From NCBI GenBank assembly GCA_964527785.1, contig CAZGNO010000073.1:1-18220 (forward strand): a stretch of 18,220 bases of DNA, written 5' to 3'. Below the pieces are notes generated by a model. That model had not been told where the DNA came from. It saw only the letters and a list, made by a program, of their open reading frames with translations, and searched no databases. The translations under genes were made by a program, and so were the position numbers. The DNA is from JADJXV01 sp964527785 (GTDB taxonomy: Bacteria > Bacteroidota > Ignavibacteria > Kapaibacteriales > UBA961). This document shows positions 1-8,700 of the stretch, in pieces. How positions within the stretch are numbered: the stretch's first letter is position 1; each line of letters starts with the position of its first letter.

Positions 1-336
1 TTGGGAATGGATGGAAAAAACTATATGTACCACTTCTTAATTTATATCCGTATAATAATCTGCCTCAATTATATTGCGCAACTCCTATCTAATGAGACTG
101 ACTGTCTCATATCTGCTTTGTTTCAAAATAAAAGTGAGAAATTGAAAATAATTTTTACAGAAGTTTTTTTGCAGGAGGATTCAAACGTCCGGTTATATAT
201 TTGGAAGGAAGGGCTTGTATAAATGGTGAGCAAATAGTATGCTTAAAAATCTTGTAGAGATGATTCTACTGAAAAAAATGAAAAGAGGGAAACATATAAG
301 TAAGTGGTGGGGCAGATTAAATTGCTACATTCGGTC
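1..336. other. AT-rich stretch with no supported gene
   Basis: No convincing coding region is visible. A 73-codon open frame starting with TTG at the window edge ends at 222, but its translation is low-complexity, rich in Ile, Tyr and Asn, and resembles no family I know. The composition is that of intergenic DNA. A gene truncated by the window edge cannot be excluded. Confidence 0.5.
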
Positions 337-440
337 CTGTCATTCTGAGCGACAGCGAAGAATCTCCGTTTGCTGCTTAAGTCCTTTTTCTGTATTTCAT
401 TGCGGAGATTCTTCAGTCGAAGACTCCATCAGAATGACAG
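337..440. repeat. Type A dispersed inverted repeat, copy 1
   Basis: The left arm (337-368) starts CTGTCATTCTGA and ends GAAGAATCTCCG. The right arm (403-440) starts CGGAGATTCTTC and ends TCAGAATGACAG. The arms are nearly perfect reverse complements around a loop of about 34 bases, with a few extra bases in the right arm (around GACTCCA). The same arms recur at 4511-4617 and 4674-4850, so this is a dispersed family and not a private terminator. No transposase is adjacent. Confidence 0.85.
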
Positions 441-531
441 CTATACGATTACTGTAATTTATTTTGTCCCGGTACTTACATCATTTGATACTTCAATTCG
501 AATGCAATATGTTTTGAGAAAAGGCGGGGAA

Positions 532-1044
532 TTATGGTGAAGAAAACTTACTTCTAAAACATTCTGTTAGCTGGTGGTAGGCAGTCTCCAGTGATTCTGA
601 TATTACTTTTACTTCCGCAAAGAGGGGCATAAAATTAGTATCACCGTTCCAGCGGGGGACAATATGAAAATGTATATGACCCGGAACACCTGCTCCTGCT
701 GCCCTGCCTATGTTTGCACCGATATTAATCCCGTGAGGTTTGTACAGTTCGGTAATTACTTCACAAGAAATGTTTACCGTTTCCATAATTTCATTCCGCT
801 CATGTTGAGTCAGAAGCGGTAACTCACCACAATGACGATGAGGGGCAATCATAATATGTCCGCTGTTATACGGGTAACGGTTCATTACTACAAAACAAAG
901 TGGTTTGCGAGCTACAATGAGTCGCTGTTCATCCTCACCTATTGCAGCAGCACCCGAACACAAGAAGCACTCTTCATGCTCTGCTTTGGGGTTGTCGAAT
1001 GATTCGATATAGTGTGAACGCCACGGCGACCAAAGGTTTTCCAT
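532..1044 (-). CDS. HIT-family protein (Ap4A phosphorylase/hydrolase-like)
   Basis: A 170-residue cytoplasmic HIT-superfamily enzyme. The signature histidine triad is H123-I-H125-F-H127 inside PGHIHFHIVPRW; the middle histidine of the triad is the nucleotidyl acceptor in the family. The N-terminus (LWSPWR, residues 4-9) and the CFLC pair at C26/C29 resemble the longer actinobacterial and Bacteroidota HIT proteins related to diadenosine tetraphosphate phosphorylase, so Ap4A or another dinucleoside polyphosphate is the likely substrate; this is inferred. On the minus strand AGGA lies about 8 bases before the ATG, supporting the start. A strong terminator (1064-1104) stands only about 20-30 bases upstream, so its promoter is either inside the upstream gene or supplied by read-through. 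The length is normal for the subgroup. Confidence 0.94.
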   Translation of the reverse strand: MENLWSPWRSHYIESFDNPKAEHEECFLCSGAAAIGEDEQRLIVARKPLCFVVMNRYPYNSGHIMIAPHRHCGELPLLTQHERNEIMETVNISCEVITELYKPHGINIGANIGRAAGAGVPGHIHFHIVPRWNGDTNFMPLFAEVKVISESLETAYHQLTECFRSKFSSP

Positions 1045-1051
1045 TAGATAA

Positions 1052-1059
1052 ATTCCTCA
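1052..1059 (-). promoter_or_regulatory. Ribosome binding site of the HIT gene
   Basis: Read on the minus strand, GTGAGGAA sits 7-8 bases before the ATG at 1044. It fixes the start immediately downstream of the previous gene's terminator. Confidence 0.55.
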
Positions 1060-1063
1060 CTCT

Positions 1064-1104
1064 CAAAAAAAAAGCGTTCGCTCTTATTAAAAAAAACGAA
1101 CGCT
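1064..1104 (-). terminator. Rho-independent terminator of the beta-barrel gene
   Basis: On the minus strand AGCGTTCG (1097-1104) pairs perfectly with CGAACGCT (1073-1080) across an AT-rich loop, followed by a run of eight or nine T (A on the plus strand, 1065-1073). It lies just after the 1135-2001 gene and just before the HIT gene, so it should end the beta-barrel transcript. Confidence 0.85.
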
Positions 1105-1134
1105 AAAGTCTATTTAAGATAAAATCACTTGTTT

Positions 1135-2001
1135 CTAGAATGCAAATCGTAAATCTGCACCAAATTGAAGTGCATTTACTCTCCAAGCATCGTCTGCATT
1201 GATTCTTGTAATACCTAAGTTGTAATAGGCACAAGGTACAAGTACTGCACGACCGAGCAAAATTTCGTATTGAAGACCGAGCTTAATTGCTGCGCGGAAT
1301 GCACTTGCATTAATGAGCTTGCCTTCGTAGAGTTGGATAGAAGTACGGGTTTCATCTACAAATCTCGGTTCAAAACCTTCTGTCCACTTTTCTTTAGGAA
1401 CTAGTGTTTCCAAATCTTCAGCAGCAAATTGTACACCAGGAGCTTCAGGATTGAAAACAAGTTCATAGCGTTGATCTTGTTTTGTACTAAGAGGAATACC
1501 GAATTGAGGTCCTGCGGTAATACCAAGGAATGTCCCTGGAATGTTAAACTTGTACATAACTTCAAATTGAAGCAAAGTGTACTGTACGTCTGTAGTGTGG
1601 CGTACAGCTGTTCTTACTGTATCACCGTCTGCTAATCTTGACGGGTAATCATCGCCCGGTCTTTCGAAGAAAGCAGGTTGATAATCATACACAACACGTG
1701 CAATTACAGAAGAGTTTGAATTTTTTACATCACCTAACAAATACTCGCCTGACAGTCCGAAATAATAGCCGTTATTGGTACCGGTTTCAAAATTAGGACA
1801 TGATGCCTCGCTGAAACGTGAAGAGAATCCGCCTGCATGAAGTGAACGATTATATCCTGCTACAGGACCAACATAAATTCTGGGTTTTGGTTTTTGTGGT
1901 GTAAGGGGGTTCGCAAGATCACCGCTGTCTTGGGCTTTCGCTAAACCTGCTGATAAAAAACACACCCCTGCTAGGGTCAAAAAAAGAGTACGAATACGCA
2001 T
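1135..2001 (-). CDS. Outer-membrane beta-barrel protein
   Basis: A 288-residue exported protein. Residues 1-23 form a typical signal peptide (basic MRIR, hydrophobic core, AKA before Q24). The mature part begins with a Pro-rich linker (LANPLTPQKPKPR) and then alternating short beta strands such as RIYVGPVAGYNRS, GYYFGLSGEYLLG and ALQFGADLRFAF. It ends in a C-terminal Phe, the usual outer-membrane insertion signal. This fits the PorT/OMP_b-brl type barrel proteins common in Bacteroidota. The barrel fold is inferred from the strand pattern; no specific ligand or function is visible. A good RBS (AGAAAGGA, about 8 bases before ATG) supports the start, and the gene has its own terminator. Confidence 0.85.
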   Translation of the reverse strand: MRIRTLFLTLAGVCFLSAGLAKAQDSGDLANPLTPQKPKPRIYVGPVAGYNRSLHAGGFSSRFSEASCPNFETGTNNGYYFGLSGEYLLGDVKNSNSSVIARVVYDYQPAFFERPGDDYPSRLADGDTVRTAVRHTTDVQYTLLQFEVMYKFNIPGTFLGITAGPQFGIPLSTKQDQRYELVFNPEAPGVQFAAEDLETLVPKEKWTEGFEPRFVDETRTSIQLYEGKLINASAFRAAIKLGLQYEILLGRAVLVPCAYYNLGITRINADDAWRVNALQFGADLRFAF

Positions 2002-2052
2002 TATATATCCTTTCTATTAAGTGAAAGAAAAAAATAAAAATTGTTCTTATAG

Positions 2053-2067
2053 TGGCATTAAATGCCA
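2053..2067. promoter_or_regulatory. Palindrome upstream of the beta-barrel gene, possible operator
   Basis: Perfect 7-base arms TGGCATT/AATGCCA around one central base. On the minus strand it directly precedes TATAAG (2046-2051), a possible -10 element about 45 bases before the ATG at 2001. It could be a repressor site in the promoter spacer. The call rests on symmetry and position only. Confidence 0.3.
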
Positions 2068-2285
2068 ATGAGGGGAGTCCAAAAGCAGGTTATAATTTAA
2101 CCACACCCAAATTTAACAGAATGATTACCGTTTGGCAAGAATAAATTTACATTTTGGAAAAAAAACTGAAAAAAAACCTAAAATTGCTGCTTTTTACCCT
2201 CTTTTTCGACTGTTTGAACGATTTTTCTTAGTTGAAATTCAATTCCCATTTTCTACATTCTCTATGACAGTATCGTTTATCAAAA

Positions 2286-2390
2286 CCTGTCATTCTAAAA
2301 TTTTCATGGAGTGAGTGTCAATGAAACTGCTCGAAGAATCAATTACTTTTTAGATGATTCACTCCCCGGTTTCTATGACAATTCGATATC
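2286..2390. repeat. Degenerate type A-like repeat (tentative)
   Basis: CTGTCATTCT at the left, GAAGAATC in the middle, GATGATTC opposite and TATGACA near the right end echo the order of elements in the type A copies at 337-440 and 4674-4850, with many differences. It may be an old decayed copy. Confidence 0.35.
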
Positions 2391-2610
2391 ACAAATAATG
2401 ATTTTAGGGTATGCATCCAACATTTTTTTCGGAATTTAGATGAGGGTTCTGATGCAGTGAGAACTGTTTACTTTCTTTCTATTCACAAAGAAAAACGCAG
2501 AATTAGATTGATGTAAAGGAAGGTAGTCCCCGTTGACTATAGGTGTCAATTATATGTGGTAACTGCACCTAAGCTAATTCTGAAATTGATAATTACAGAG
2601 TTGATTGTTG

Positions 2611-4371
2611 TTAGTTGAGCGTTCCGTATTCGCCTATTTCTTCTTCCAAAAGCTGGCGTTCATACATTTCAGCATAGAGTTTTCCCTGAGCAATAAGTTC
2701 GCTGTGTGTTCCTTCTTCTGCAATACTCCCTTCATCCAGGACTATAATTTTAGTACAGTTTTTCACTGTTGAGAGACGGTGGGCAATGATTATCGTTGTT
2801 CTTTGTTCCATTAATTCGGTCAGTCCGTTCAGTATTTTTTCTTCGGTGGCAGTATCCACAGCCGAGAGCGCATCATCAAGGATAAGAATCTTGGGCTCAC
2901 GAACTATAGCTCGTGCAATTGCAGTTCTCTGTTTTTGCCCGCCCGAAAGTGTGATACCGCGTTCGCCGACAATAGTATTGTACCCGTCATGAAGCGAAGA
3001 AATGTCATCGTGGAGTGCAGCAAGTTTCGATGCTTGAATTATCTCATCTTCTGTCGCATCGGGTTTGCCGAATCGGATGTTGTCGGCAATTGAAAGCGAA
3101 AACAGGAACGGCTCTTGCTGAACTATACCGATTGTATTTCGAAGAGTTTGCAGCGGGATTGCAGTAATATCATGCCCGTCAATCAATATTGTGCCGGAAG
3201 TTACATCCTGCAAACGGGGAATGAGATTTACAAGTGTTGATTTACCGTTTCCGGTTGCTCCCACTATTCCGAGTGAGCTGCCGTTCGGAATGTGAAGGGT
3301 AATATCACTCAGTACTGATGCAATACGGCTTTTGTAACGAAATGAAACTCCGGAAAAGCTAATGTCACCATTCACTGATGTTATGGTTCTGTCTGTGTTC
3401 CGGTTGTCTTTTATTTCCGGTTGACTATTCAAAATCGCAGTAAGTCGAATTGTAGAAGCAGATGCACGTTGGATAAGATTCATTACCCAGCCGATAGCTG
3501 CTACAGGCCATATAAGTTGGTTGAGGTAGATGAAAAATTGAGATAAGTCGCCAAGCAGTGCTTTGCCGTTCATTACTTGCAAACCACCATAACCCAGCAC
3601 CAGCACATTCGACAACCCTACCAAAAACATCATTGCCGGCATCGTAAGCGACTGTATTTTCGCAAGTCGCAAATTCTTTTGTGAATACTCCGTGCTGCTT
3701 TTGTTAAAACCGATTCGTTCATATTCTTCACGGGAATATGCCCGTACTACACGCACACCGGAAAGTGCCTCCTGAACCTGCGAAGTCAGTGAACCGAAAT
3801 GTTCCTGCACATCCTTGAAAGCAAAATGAACCTTTTTACCGATTGCATAGGTGGCATACGCCATTATTGGAAGCGGGAACAGTGCTACGAATGTTATAGA
3901 TGCGTTCAAATGCACCATAAGAGACATTGCAAATATGAACGTCGTAATCGTATTGGCAGAATACATAATTGCAGGTCCGATAAACTCGCGCAGAGCAGAC
4001 ACATCATTGGTAGCATGAGCCATCAATGAGCCGGTGGAATACTCGTGGAAGAAGCTCACATTCTGCCTCTCGATTGCACGAAGCAAATCATTGCGCAGGT
4101 CGTATTCAATCAGCCGTGAACCGACTATAATGGTCATCCGGGTGAGCATCATAAACACTCCGCTTCCTGCAGTCAGAAGCAGAATTGTAAAGATTGCATC
4201 GGTAATAAAGTCTGTATTTGCGTGCTGATGACGTAACCCATTAATAATATCACCGACTACCGGTGGGATAGCAGTAGAGCAGTAATTAGAAATAGTAACG
4301 AAAAGAATACCGAGCAAGAAGCGATATTTATACTTTTTGAAATACGGTGCAAGACGGAGAAGTACAAGCAT
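2611..4371 (-). CDS. ABC exporter half-transporter (MdlA/YheI/TM287-like)
   Basis: A 586-residue inner-membrane exporter subunit with a fused transmembrane domain (about 1-310, six hydrophobic segments) and ATPase domain (about 335-575). The motifs are intact: Walker A GATGNGKS 371-378, Q-loop Q419, signature LSGGQ 475-479, Walker B ILILD 495-499, D-loop SAVD 503-506, and H-loop H531. The residue after Walker B is D500 where canonical exporters have the catalytic Glu. The LDDALSAVD form is shared with E. coli MdlA and the degenerate halves of heterodimeric exporters (TM287, YheI/BmrC). I infer that this is one half of a heterodimer or a slow homodimer; no partner is encoded next to it. Substrate unknown (lipid or drug export is typical). 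There is no clear Shine-Dalgarno site; the start is set by the family's usual N-terminus (LLRLAPYFKKYK). Confidence 0.94.
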   Translation of the reverse strand: MLVLLRLAPYFKKYKYRFLLGILFVTISNYCSTAIPPVVGDIINGLRHQHANTDFITDAIFTILLLTAGSGVFMMLTRMTIIVGSRLIEYDLRNDLLRAIERQNVSFFHEYSTGSLMAHATNDVSALREFIGPAIMYSANTITTFIFAMSLMVHLNASITFVALFPLPIMAYATYAIGKKVHFAFKDVQEHFGSLTSQVQEALSGVRVVRAYSREEYERIGFNKSSTEYSQKNLRLAKIQSLTMPAMMFLVGLSNVLVLGYGGLQVMNGKALLGDLSQFFIYLNQLIWPVAAIGWVMNLIQRASASTIRLTAILNSQPEIKDNRNTDRTITSVNGDISFSGVSFRYKSRIASVLSDITLHIPNGSSLGIVGATGNGKSTLVNLIPRLQDVTSGTILIDGHDITAIPLQTLRNTIGIVQQEPFLFSLSIADNIRFGKPDATEDEIIQASKLAALHDDISSLHDGYNTIVGERGITLSGGQKQRTAIARAIVREPKILILDDALSAVDTATEEKILNGLTELMEQRTTIIIAHRLSTVKNCTKIIVLDEGSIAEEGTHSELIAQGKLYAEMYERQLLEEEIGEYGTLN

Positions 4372-4435
4372 TATGTGATAAATTGATTAAAGAATAGCGG
4401 CTAAGTGTTAGGACAAAATAAATCGTATAAGACCG

Positions 4436-4491
4436 GTTATTCTGAGTTCACAACAGCCGCCGAGCTGACTGTAAAATAATGCAATGATATT
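4436..4491 (+). repeat. Type B dispersed repeat, copy 1
   Basis: About 56 bases, from GTTATTCTGAGTTCACAA to AATAATGCAATGATAT. It aligns along its whole length with 18034-18089, 18112-18166 and the reverse complement of 4870-4924. It has an internal stem (CAG at the left, CTG at the right) and partly complementary ends. Confidence 0.8.
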
Positions 4492-4510
4492 AAAAACAAT
4501 ACAGTTGTCC

Positions 4511-4617
4511 TCTGTCATTCTGAAGAAGTCCTCGACTGAAGAATCTCCGTTATAACATGAAAAACTGCCGGACGGATGTGCTTACTGAGATTCTTCTCTA
4601 CCGCTGTAAATGACATC
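4511..4617. repeat. Type A dispersed inverted repeat, copy 2
   Basis: The left arm (CTGTCATTCTGA to GAATCTCCG, 4512-4549) and right arm (ACTGAGATTCTTC to TGACA, 4584-4615) are partly complementary. The right arm is more degenerate than in the other copies. Confidence 0.7.
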
Positions 4618-4673
4618 TCATAAAATGTTAGTAAAATTTAGTGCCCAGTCATGCTGATTCTCTTACATCAGCT

Positions 4674-4850
4674 TGTCATTCAGAGGGCTTCTTAGACCGA
4701 AGAATCTCAGTATAGGGGATTCTTGAGGAATCAAAAAAATGCCCTAAAAGAAGAAGAAGCTAAGCACAGATGATAAAGAAATAAATATATAATTCTCATG
4801 ATTCAACTAAACTGAGATTCTTCAGTCGCGGACTCCATCAGAATGACAGA
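4674..4850. repeat. Type A dispersed inverted repeat, copy 3, long interior
   Basis: The left arm TGTCATTCAGAG...GAAGAATCTCAGT (4674-4711) and right arm ACTGAGATTCTTCAGTC...CAGAATGACAG (4811-4849) flank about 100 bases instead of the 34 in copy 1. The right arm is almost identical to that of copy 1 (403-440). Confidence 0.8.
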
Positions 4851-4869
4851 AGGCAAATTTATTTTTTTA

Positions 4870-4924
4870 GGTCACTGTCTTATTTTGTAGGCGGTTTTCG
4901 CGATTATTAGGAACTCAGAATAAC
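4870..4924 (-). repeat. Type B dispersed repeat, inverted, overlapping the end of tag
   Basis: Read on the minus strand it goes GTTATTCTGAGTTCC, TAATAATCG, a loop, CCGCCTACAAAATAA and GACAGTGACC, and aligns with 18112-18166. Its first 18 bases (4907-4924) are the last five codons and stop codon of tag. Confidence 0.8.
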
Positions 4925-5527
4925 CCTATTCGTCTGTACGTTTTGCTTTGTAGCAGCAGCGACTTCCGAATACCGAAAACATTCGATAAGATGGTCATTG
5001 ACCATACCGGCTGCTTGCATATATGCATAGCAAATGGTAGAGCCGACGAATTTGAAACCGCGTTTTTGCAAATCCTTGCTCATAGCATCCGATTCCGGTG
5101 TTCGAGCGGGAATATCACGCATGGTTTTCCATGTATTGATTTTTGTTTTTCCGTCTGTGAACTGCCAGATATAGTTGTCGAAGGTCTTAAATTCCTTTTG
5201 AATTTTAATAAATGCACCTGCATTCGTAACACTTGAGACGATTTTGAGTTTATTACGTATAATTCCGCTATCGTTCATTAATTCATTCAGCTTTGCTTCC
5301 GGATACTCTGCAATAATTTCGGGTAAAAAATTATCGAATGCAGTGCGGAAATTTTCACGTTTTTTTAGAATTGTAGACCAACTGAGTCCGGCTTGAAATC
5401 CGTCAAGAAGTATAAATTCAAAATGCTTGCGGTCGTCGTGGAGTGGCACACCCCATTCATTGTCATGGTAGATTGTGTCGAGTTCGCGACCGCCTGTCCA
5501 GCCGCATCGGAGTATTTCTGTAGTCAT
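4907..5527 (-). CDS. tag: DNA-3-methyladenine glycosylase I
   Basis: A 206-residue base-excision repair enzyme that removes 3-methyladenine from alkylated DNA. The family's zinc ligands are present: C8 (RCGW), H21 (YHDNEW), H179 (NDH) and C183. The Tag core motifs YHDNEWGVP (20-28), QAGLSW (45-50), KKRENF (55-60), KRGFKFVGSTICYAYMQA (155-172) and GMVNDH are all intact. The position of E. coli Glu38, which contacts the base, is D42 here (LDGFQAGLSW); I believe this variant also occurs in relatives, but could not check. The last residues VILSS and the stop codon come from a type B repeat (4870-4924), giving a C-terminal tail that is not family-conserved. There is no evident Shine-Dalgarno site. 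It lies alone, between the repeat nest and a divergent secreted-protein gene. Confidence 0.95.
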   Translation of the reverse strand: MTTEILRCGWTGGRELDTIYHDNEWGVPLHDDRKHFEFILLDGFQAGLSWSTILKKRENFRTAFDNFLPEIIAEYPEAKLNELMNDSGIIRNKLKIVSSVTNAGAFIKIQKEFKTFDNYIWQFTDGKTKINTWKTMRDIPARTPESDAMSKDLQKRGFKFVGSTICYAYMQAAGMVNDHLIECFRYSEVAAATKQNVQTNRVILSS

Positions 5528-5630
5528 AAGAAATTAGTATAACGTAGATGATTCATTATAATTATTAGAATGCAAATTACGGAAAGAATAGCAAAATTTT
5601 ACTGTTAAAAATCATAGTGGTAATTAACGT

Positions 5631-5659
5631 TTGGCTGTTCGCCTAAAAGTTACTATTAT
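5631..5659 (+). promoter_or_regulatory. Candidate promoter of the giant secreted-protein gene
   Basis: TTGGCT (5631-5636) and TATTAT (5654-5659) are separated by 17 bases and sit about 45 bases before the ATG at 5702. The match is to the general sigma-70 pattern and may be chance in AT-rich DNA. Confidence 0.35.
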
Positions 5660-5701
5660 AGCGTTGATAAAAACTCACACCGCCTACGGGCAGAAAATTC
5701 C

Positions 5702-8700
5702 ATGAAAAAAAAGCTACCGTATTTAGCTCATATAAGCATTTTGGTACTTTCGGCTGTGCTCGCAATGCAACCATCTGCGGCTTATGCCCAAGAGGAGAGG
5801 ATATTGCCGCGCTCTCAAGGGTCAAACTTTGAAGGTCATCATTTTTATGTCGGTTTCATGCGTAATGAGATTGAAGCTAATCGTGGATTATCGTTACCTC
5901 ATTTGAATATATTTATCGCCGCTTCTACTGCCAGTATTATAACGATTCGTTTCCCTTGGCAGGAAACAGGAGACGTCTATGCAATTAAAGGCGATTCGAT
6001 TCTGACCATAGATATTCCCAGTAATGATGTATATGTGATTGAATCGAAAGATTCTGAAGTGCCTCGCTATACTATCATCGAAATTACCTCCGACCGAAAA
6101 GTTGCCGTATCGGCAATGTCCAGTTTCTACCTGTCGTCAGATGCCTATTGTGTGCTTCCCGTACCCAATTGGGGCAAAGAATATGTAATAATGGCATATG
6201 CAAATGACGAGTATGAAAGAAGTGATGTTCGGGTTGATACTATGCCACGTACCGGGGAGTTTTTAATAATGGCAGCAGAAGACTCTACCCTGGTTCAGTT
6301 TACTCCAAGAGTACGAACTATGAAGCACGACTCGGCAGAATTTATTTCGGTGTATTTGATGAAAGGACAAAGCTATCTGGTACAGTCATCCGATTCTATA
6401 GGCAAAGGGTATGGTGATCTAACCGGAACTATAGTTCGGAGCGACAAACCGATAGGTGTGTTATCAGGTCATGTTCGTACAGCCCTGCCTATTTTTGAAA
6501 ATCTGCCAAGGGGACTGTTCGCATCAAAAGATTGCCTTATCGAAATGCTTCTACCCACAAAAATTTGGGGTAAAAAATATGCAACTTCCCCCTTTGCGAT
6601 TTATAACGACGGTGATTTAATTCGGATTGCATGTATCGAGCCGAATACTACGTTCATTGCTCAGGGAAGTGCAAATTCCCAGACTGTTACTTTGAAAGAT
6701 CCCGGTGATTGGGTAGAGTTCTATCCTGTTGGACAGTCTATCAGTTGGACTTCCGATAAACCGATTTCCATCGTGCAGTATATGCCTGCAAGTTACTATC
6801 CCGATCAGGAATTTGACCCTGCAATGGTTGTTATACCTCCGATTGAGCAATATGTTTCCAGAGCGTTGATACAGATACAGCCCAACCCTGAATGGAAGTA
6901 TGATAAATATTCATCACATTTTGTAAATGTGATTTGCGAGCCAAAGGCAGTAAGTACACTACAATTGGACGGAACTCCGGTGGTGGTAAATAATCCCAAA
7001 CTTGCTACGCAAAAAATTTCGGGAATGAATCTGAATTATGTAGTAATTCCTTTGCAGCCCGGTGTCCATAATCTGACTTGTGACTCAGGTACTTTTGCCG
7101 GAATTGTGTACGGAGTTGGACCTGATGATTCGTATGCGTATCCCCTCGGGTTATCATTGTATAAACCGATTGATACAGCACCGCCGATGTTTACTTTCAG
7201 TGAAGATTGCAGCCGTATCAAGGTCATTGCAAAAGAAGCAATTACCGATACAATAGTAGGAATTGAATATGTGAGTGTCGTTACCGACAGCACCACCAAT
7301 TTCAAATGGACAATAGAGAACTCTACCGATACTTCTCTTTCGATACAAGTAGATGCCGAGCCAATTGATATTACCCGCGACGGTGTTATTCTAATAGAAA
7401 CTCGTGACAAACTCGGTAATGGTCGCCAATTGAAATATAAATACAGTGCCCTTTCAATTGAAGTGCGGAGCAATATTTTATTTCAACCGGTAAACTGGTT
7501 GGATTCGGTATGCGAGCGGGTGGTAGTACGTAATAATGGGACGGATACTATCAAATTTAGCGGGAGTATGATAACCGGTGATAATCGGGTAAATTTCAGC
7601 AGCGGTATTCCTCTTATCCAAAAATCACTTACCCCCGGTGATTCCGTTGTGTTTATGGTTTGCTTCAAACCGAACGGAGATTCAGCTTCACTTATAGCAA
7701 ACTTAGCACTCCAATTGCTGTGCAATCGTCAAATTAACATTCCGATTACAGGTTTGGTTGCTGCACCGTCACTTGCAGTGCTTGGATGGGATTTCGGAAA
7801 AGTACTAGTAGGTGATACTGCTTGTTCAGTAGGATGGATAATAAACAATGGCAACAGCCCTTTGTTGATACGTTCTCTGACGATAGAGCCCTACGAGCCG
7901 TCACTTGCACTCGATACTGCCGGACTCTTCCCACGATTAATGATACCGGGGGATTCCCTTAAAATTCCCGTATGTTTTATACCTGATGCTGTCCGTACAT
8001 TTACGCGTAATGGATTAGCTGTAAACAACTTTAATTTACCCGATAACTCTTTGACTGTAACAGGTGAGGGTGTTGCTCCGCTTGTACAAAGCGTGAGTTT
8101 CGATTGGCAGAAAGAACGTACAGAAACCCGGCATGACTCTACGGTTATGTTCGTGAATTACGGCAACTATGATGCTGTAGTTAATCTTGTTTCCGCTTCG
8201 GGCGATACCTCAGTGCTTAATTCTCGAACTGAATTTTCGCTTCCGAAAAATTTGCGTCCTATAATTGATACATTGCGGTTACCTATTAAATTTTTGCCGG
8301 CTACTACGCAGAAGTATCGCTCAAACTATACTCTCGAAGTATCAAATTGGAAACTGCACAAACCCGTTACGCTTACTCTCGACGGCGAGGGAACTCAGCC
8401 GACAAGGGCAACGATTAACGTAGATTTTGATACGATTGCTTTTCGAACTTTCAAGGATAGTACAGCGATTGTTATCAAATCAGGCGGTAACGAAGCACTC
8501 ACAATAGATACATTAATTTTGGCATCAGGTGATATTTCTTCATTTGAAATAGACAAGAAGTACTTAGCCGGAAGAAAACTCCAACCGAATACAAATGATA
8601 CACTGCCGATTCATTTTATTCCGTCGCGACTCGGACTTCACACAGCAGAAATACTGGTTATCAATGATGCTCTCCCTGCATTTATGCGTGATACTGCCCT

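Larger units (their letters stand above)
2002..2610. other. Non-coding region with a palindrome and a degenerate repeat
   Basis: About 600 AT-rich bases without a credible gene. It contains the upstream region of the beta-barrel gene, including the palindrome TGGCATTAAATGCCA at 2053-2067. A worn repeat-like block at 2286-2390 has CTGTCATTCT at its left, GAAGAATC at 2333-2340, GATGATTC further on, TATGACA near the right end, and an internal GGAGTGA/TCACTCC pair (2308-2314 and 2359-2365). I see nothing recognisable in 2400-2610. Confidence 0.55.
4372..4906. repeat. Intergenic nest of dispersed repeats
   Basis: The whole space between the ABC gene and tag is built largely of repeats: type B (4436-4491), a 20-base linker, type A (4511-4617), type A with a longer interior (4674-4850), and an inverted type B (4870-4924) that enters tag. 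No gene is visible. The stretch between 4720 and 4810 is purine-rich and unremarkable. Confidence 0.8.

Noticed and set aside
239..457. 72-codon plus-strand open frame
   Set aside because: More than half of it is the type A inverted repeat at 337-440; the rest is low-complexity with no RBS. A frame crossing a dispersed repeat is not evidence of a gene.
2132..2314. 60-codon plus-strand open frame
   Set aside because: Phe/Lys-rich translation of AT-rich intergenic DNA, overlapping the degenerate repeat; no RBS and no family resemblance.
4436..4924. CRISPR array
   Set aside because: The repeats are palindromic, vary in length and orientation, lack regular spacers and there are no cas genes.
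4943..5236. 97-codon plus-strand open frame opposite tag
   Set aside because: Antisense to tag, whose zinc-binding and pocket residues leave no doubt about the coding strand.
7036..7473. 145-codon minus-strand open frame inside the giant secreted-protein gene
   Set aside because: A shadow of the real coding strand; Ser/Ile-rich without motifs.
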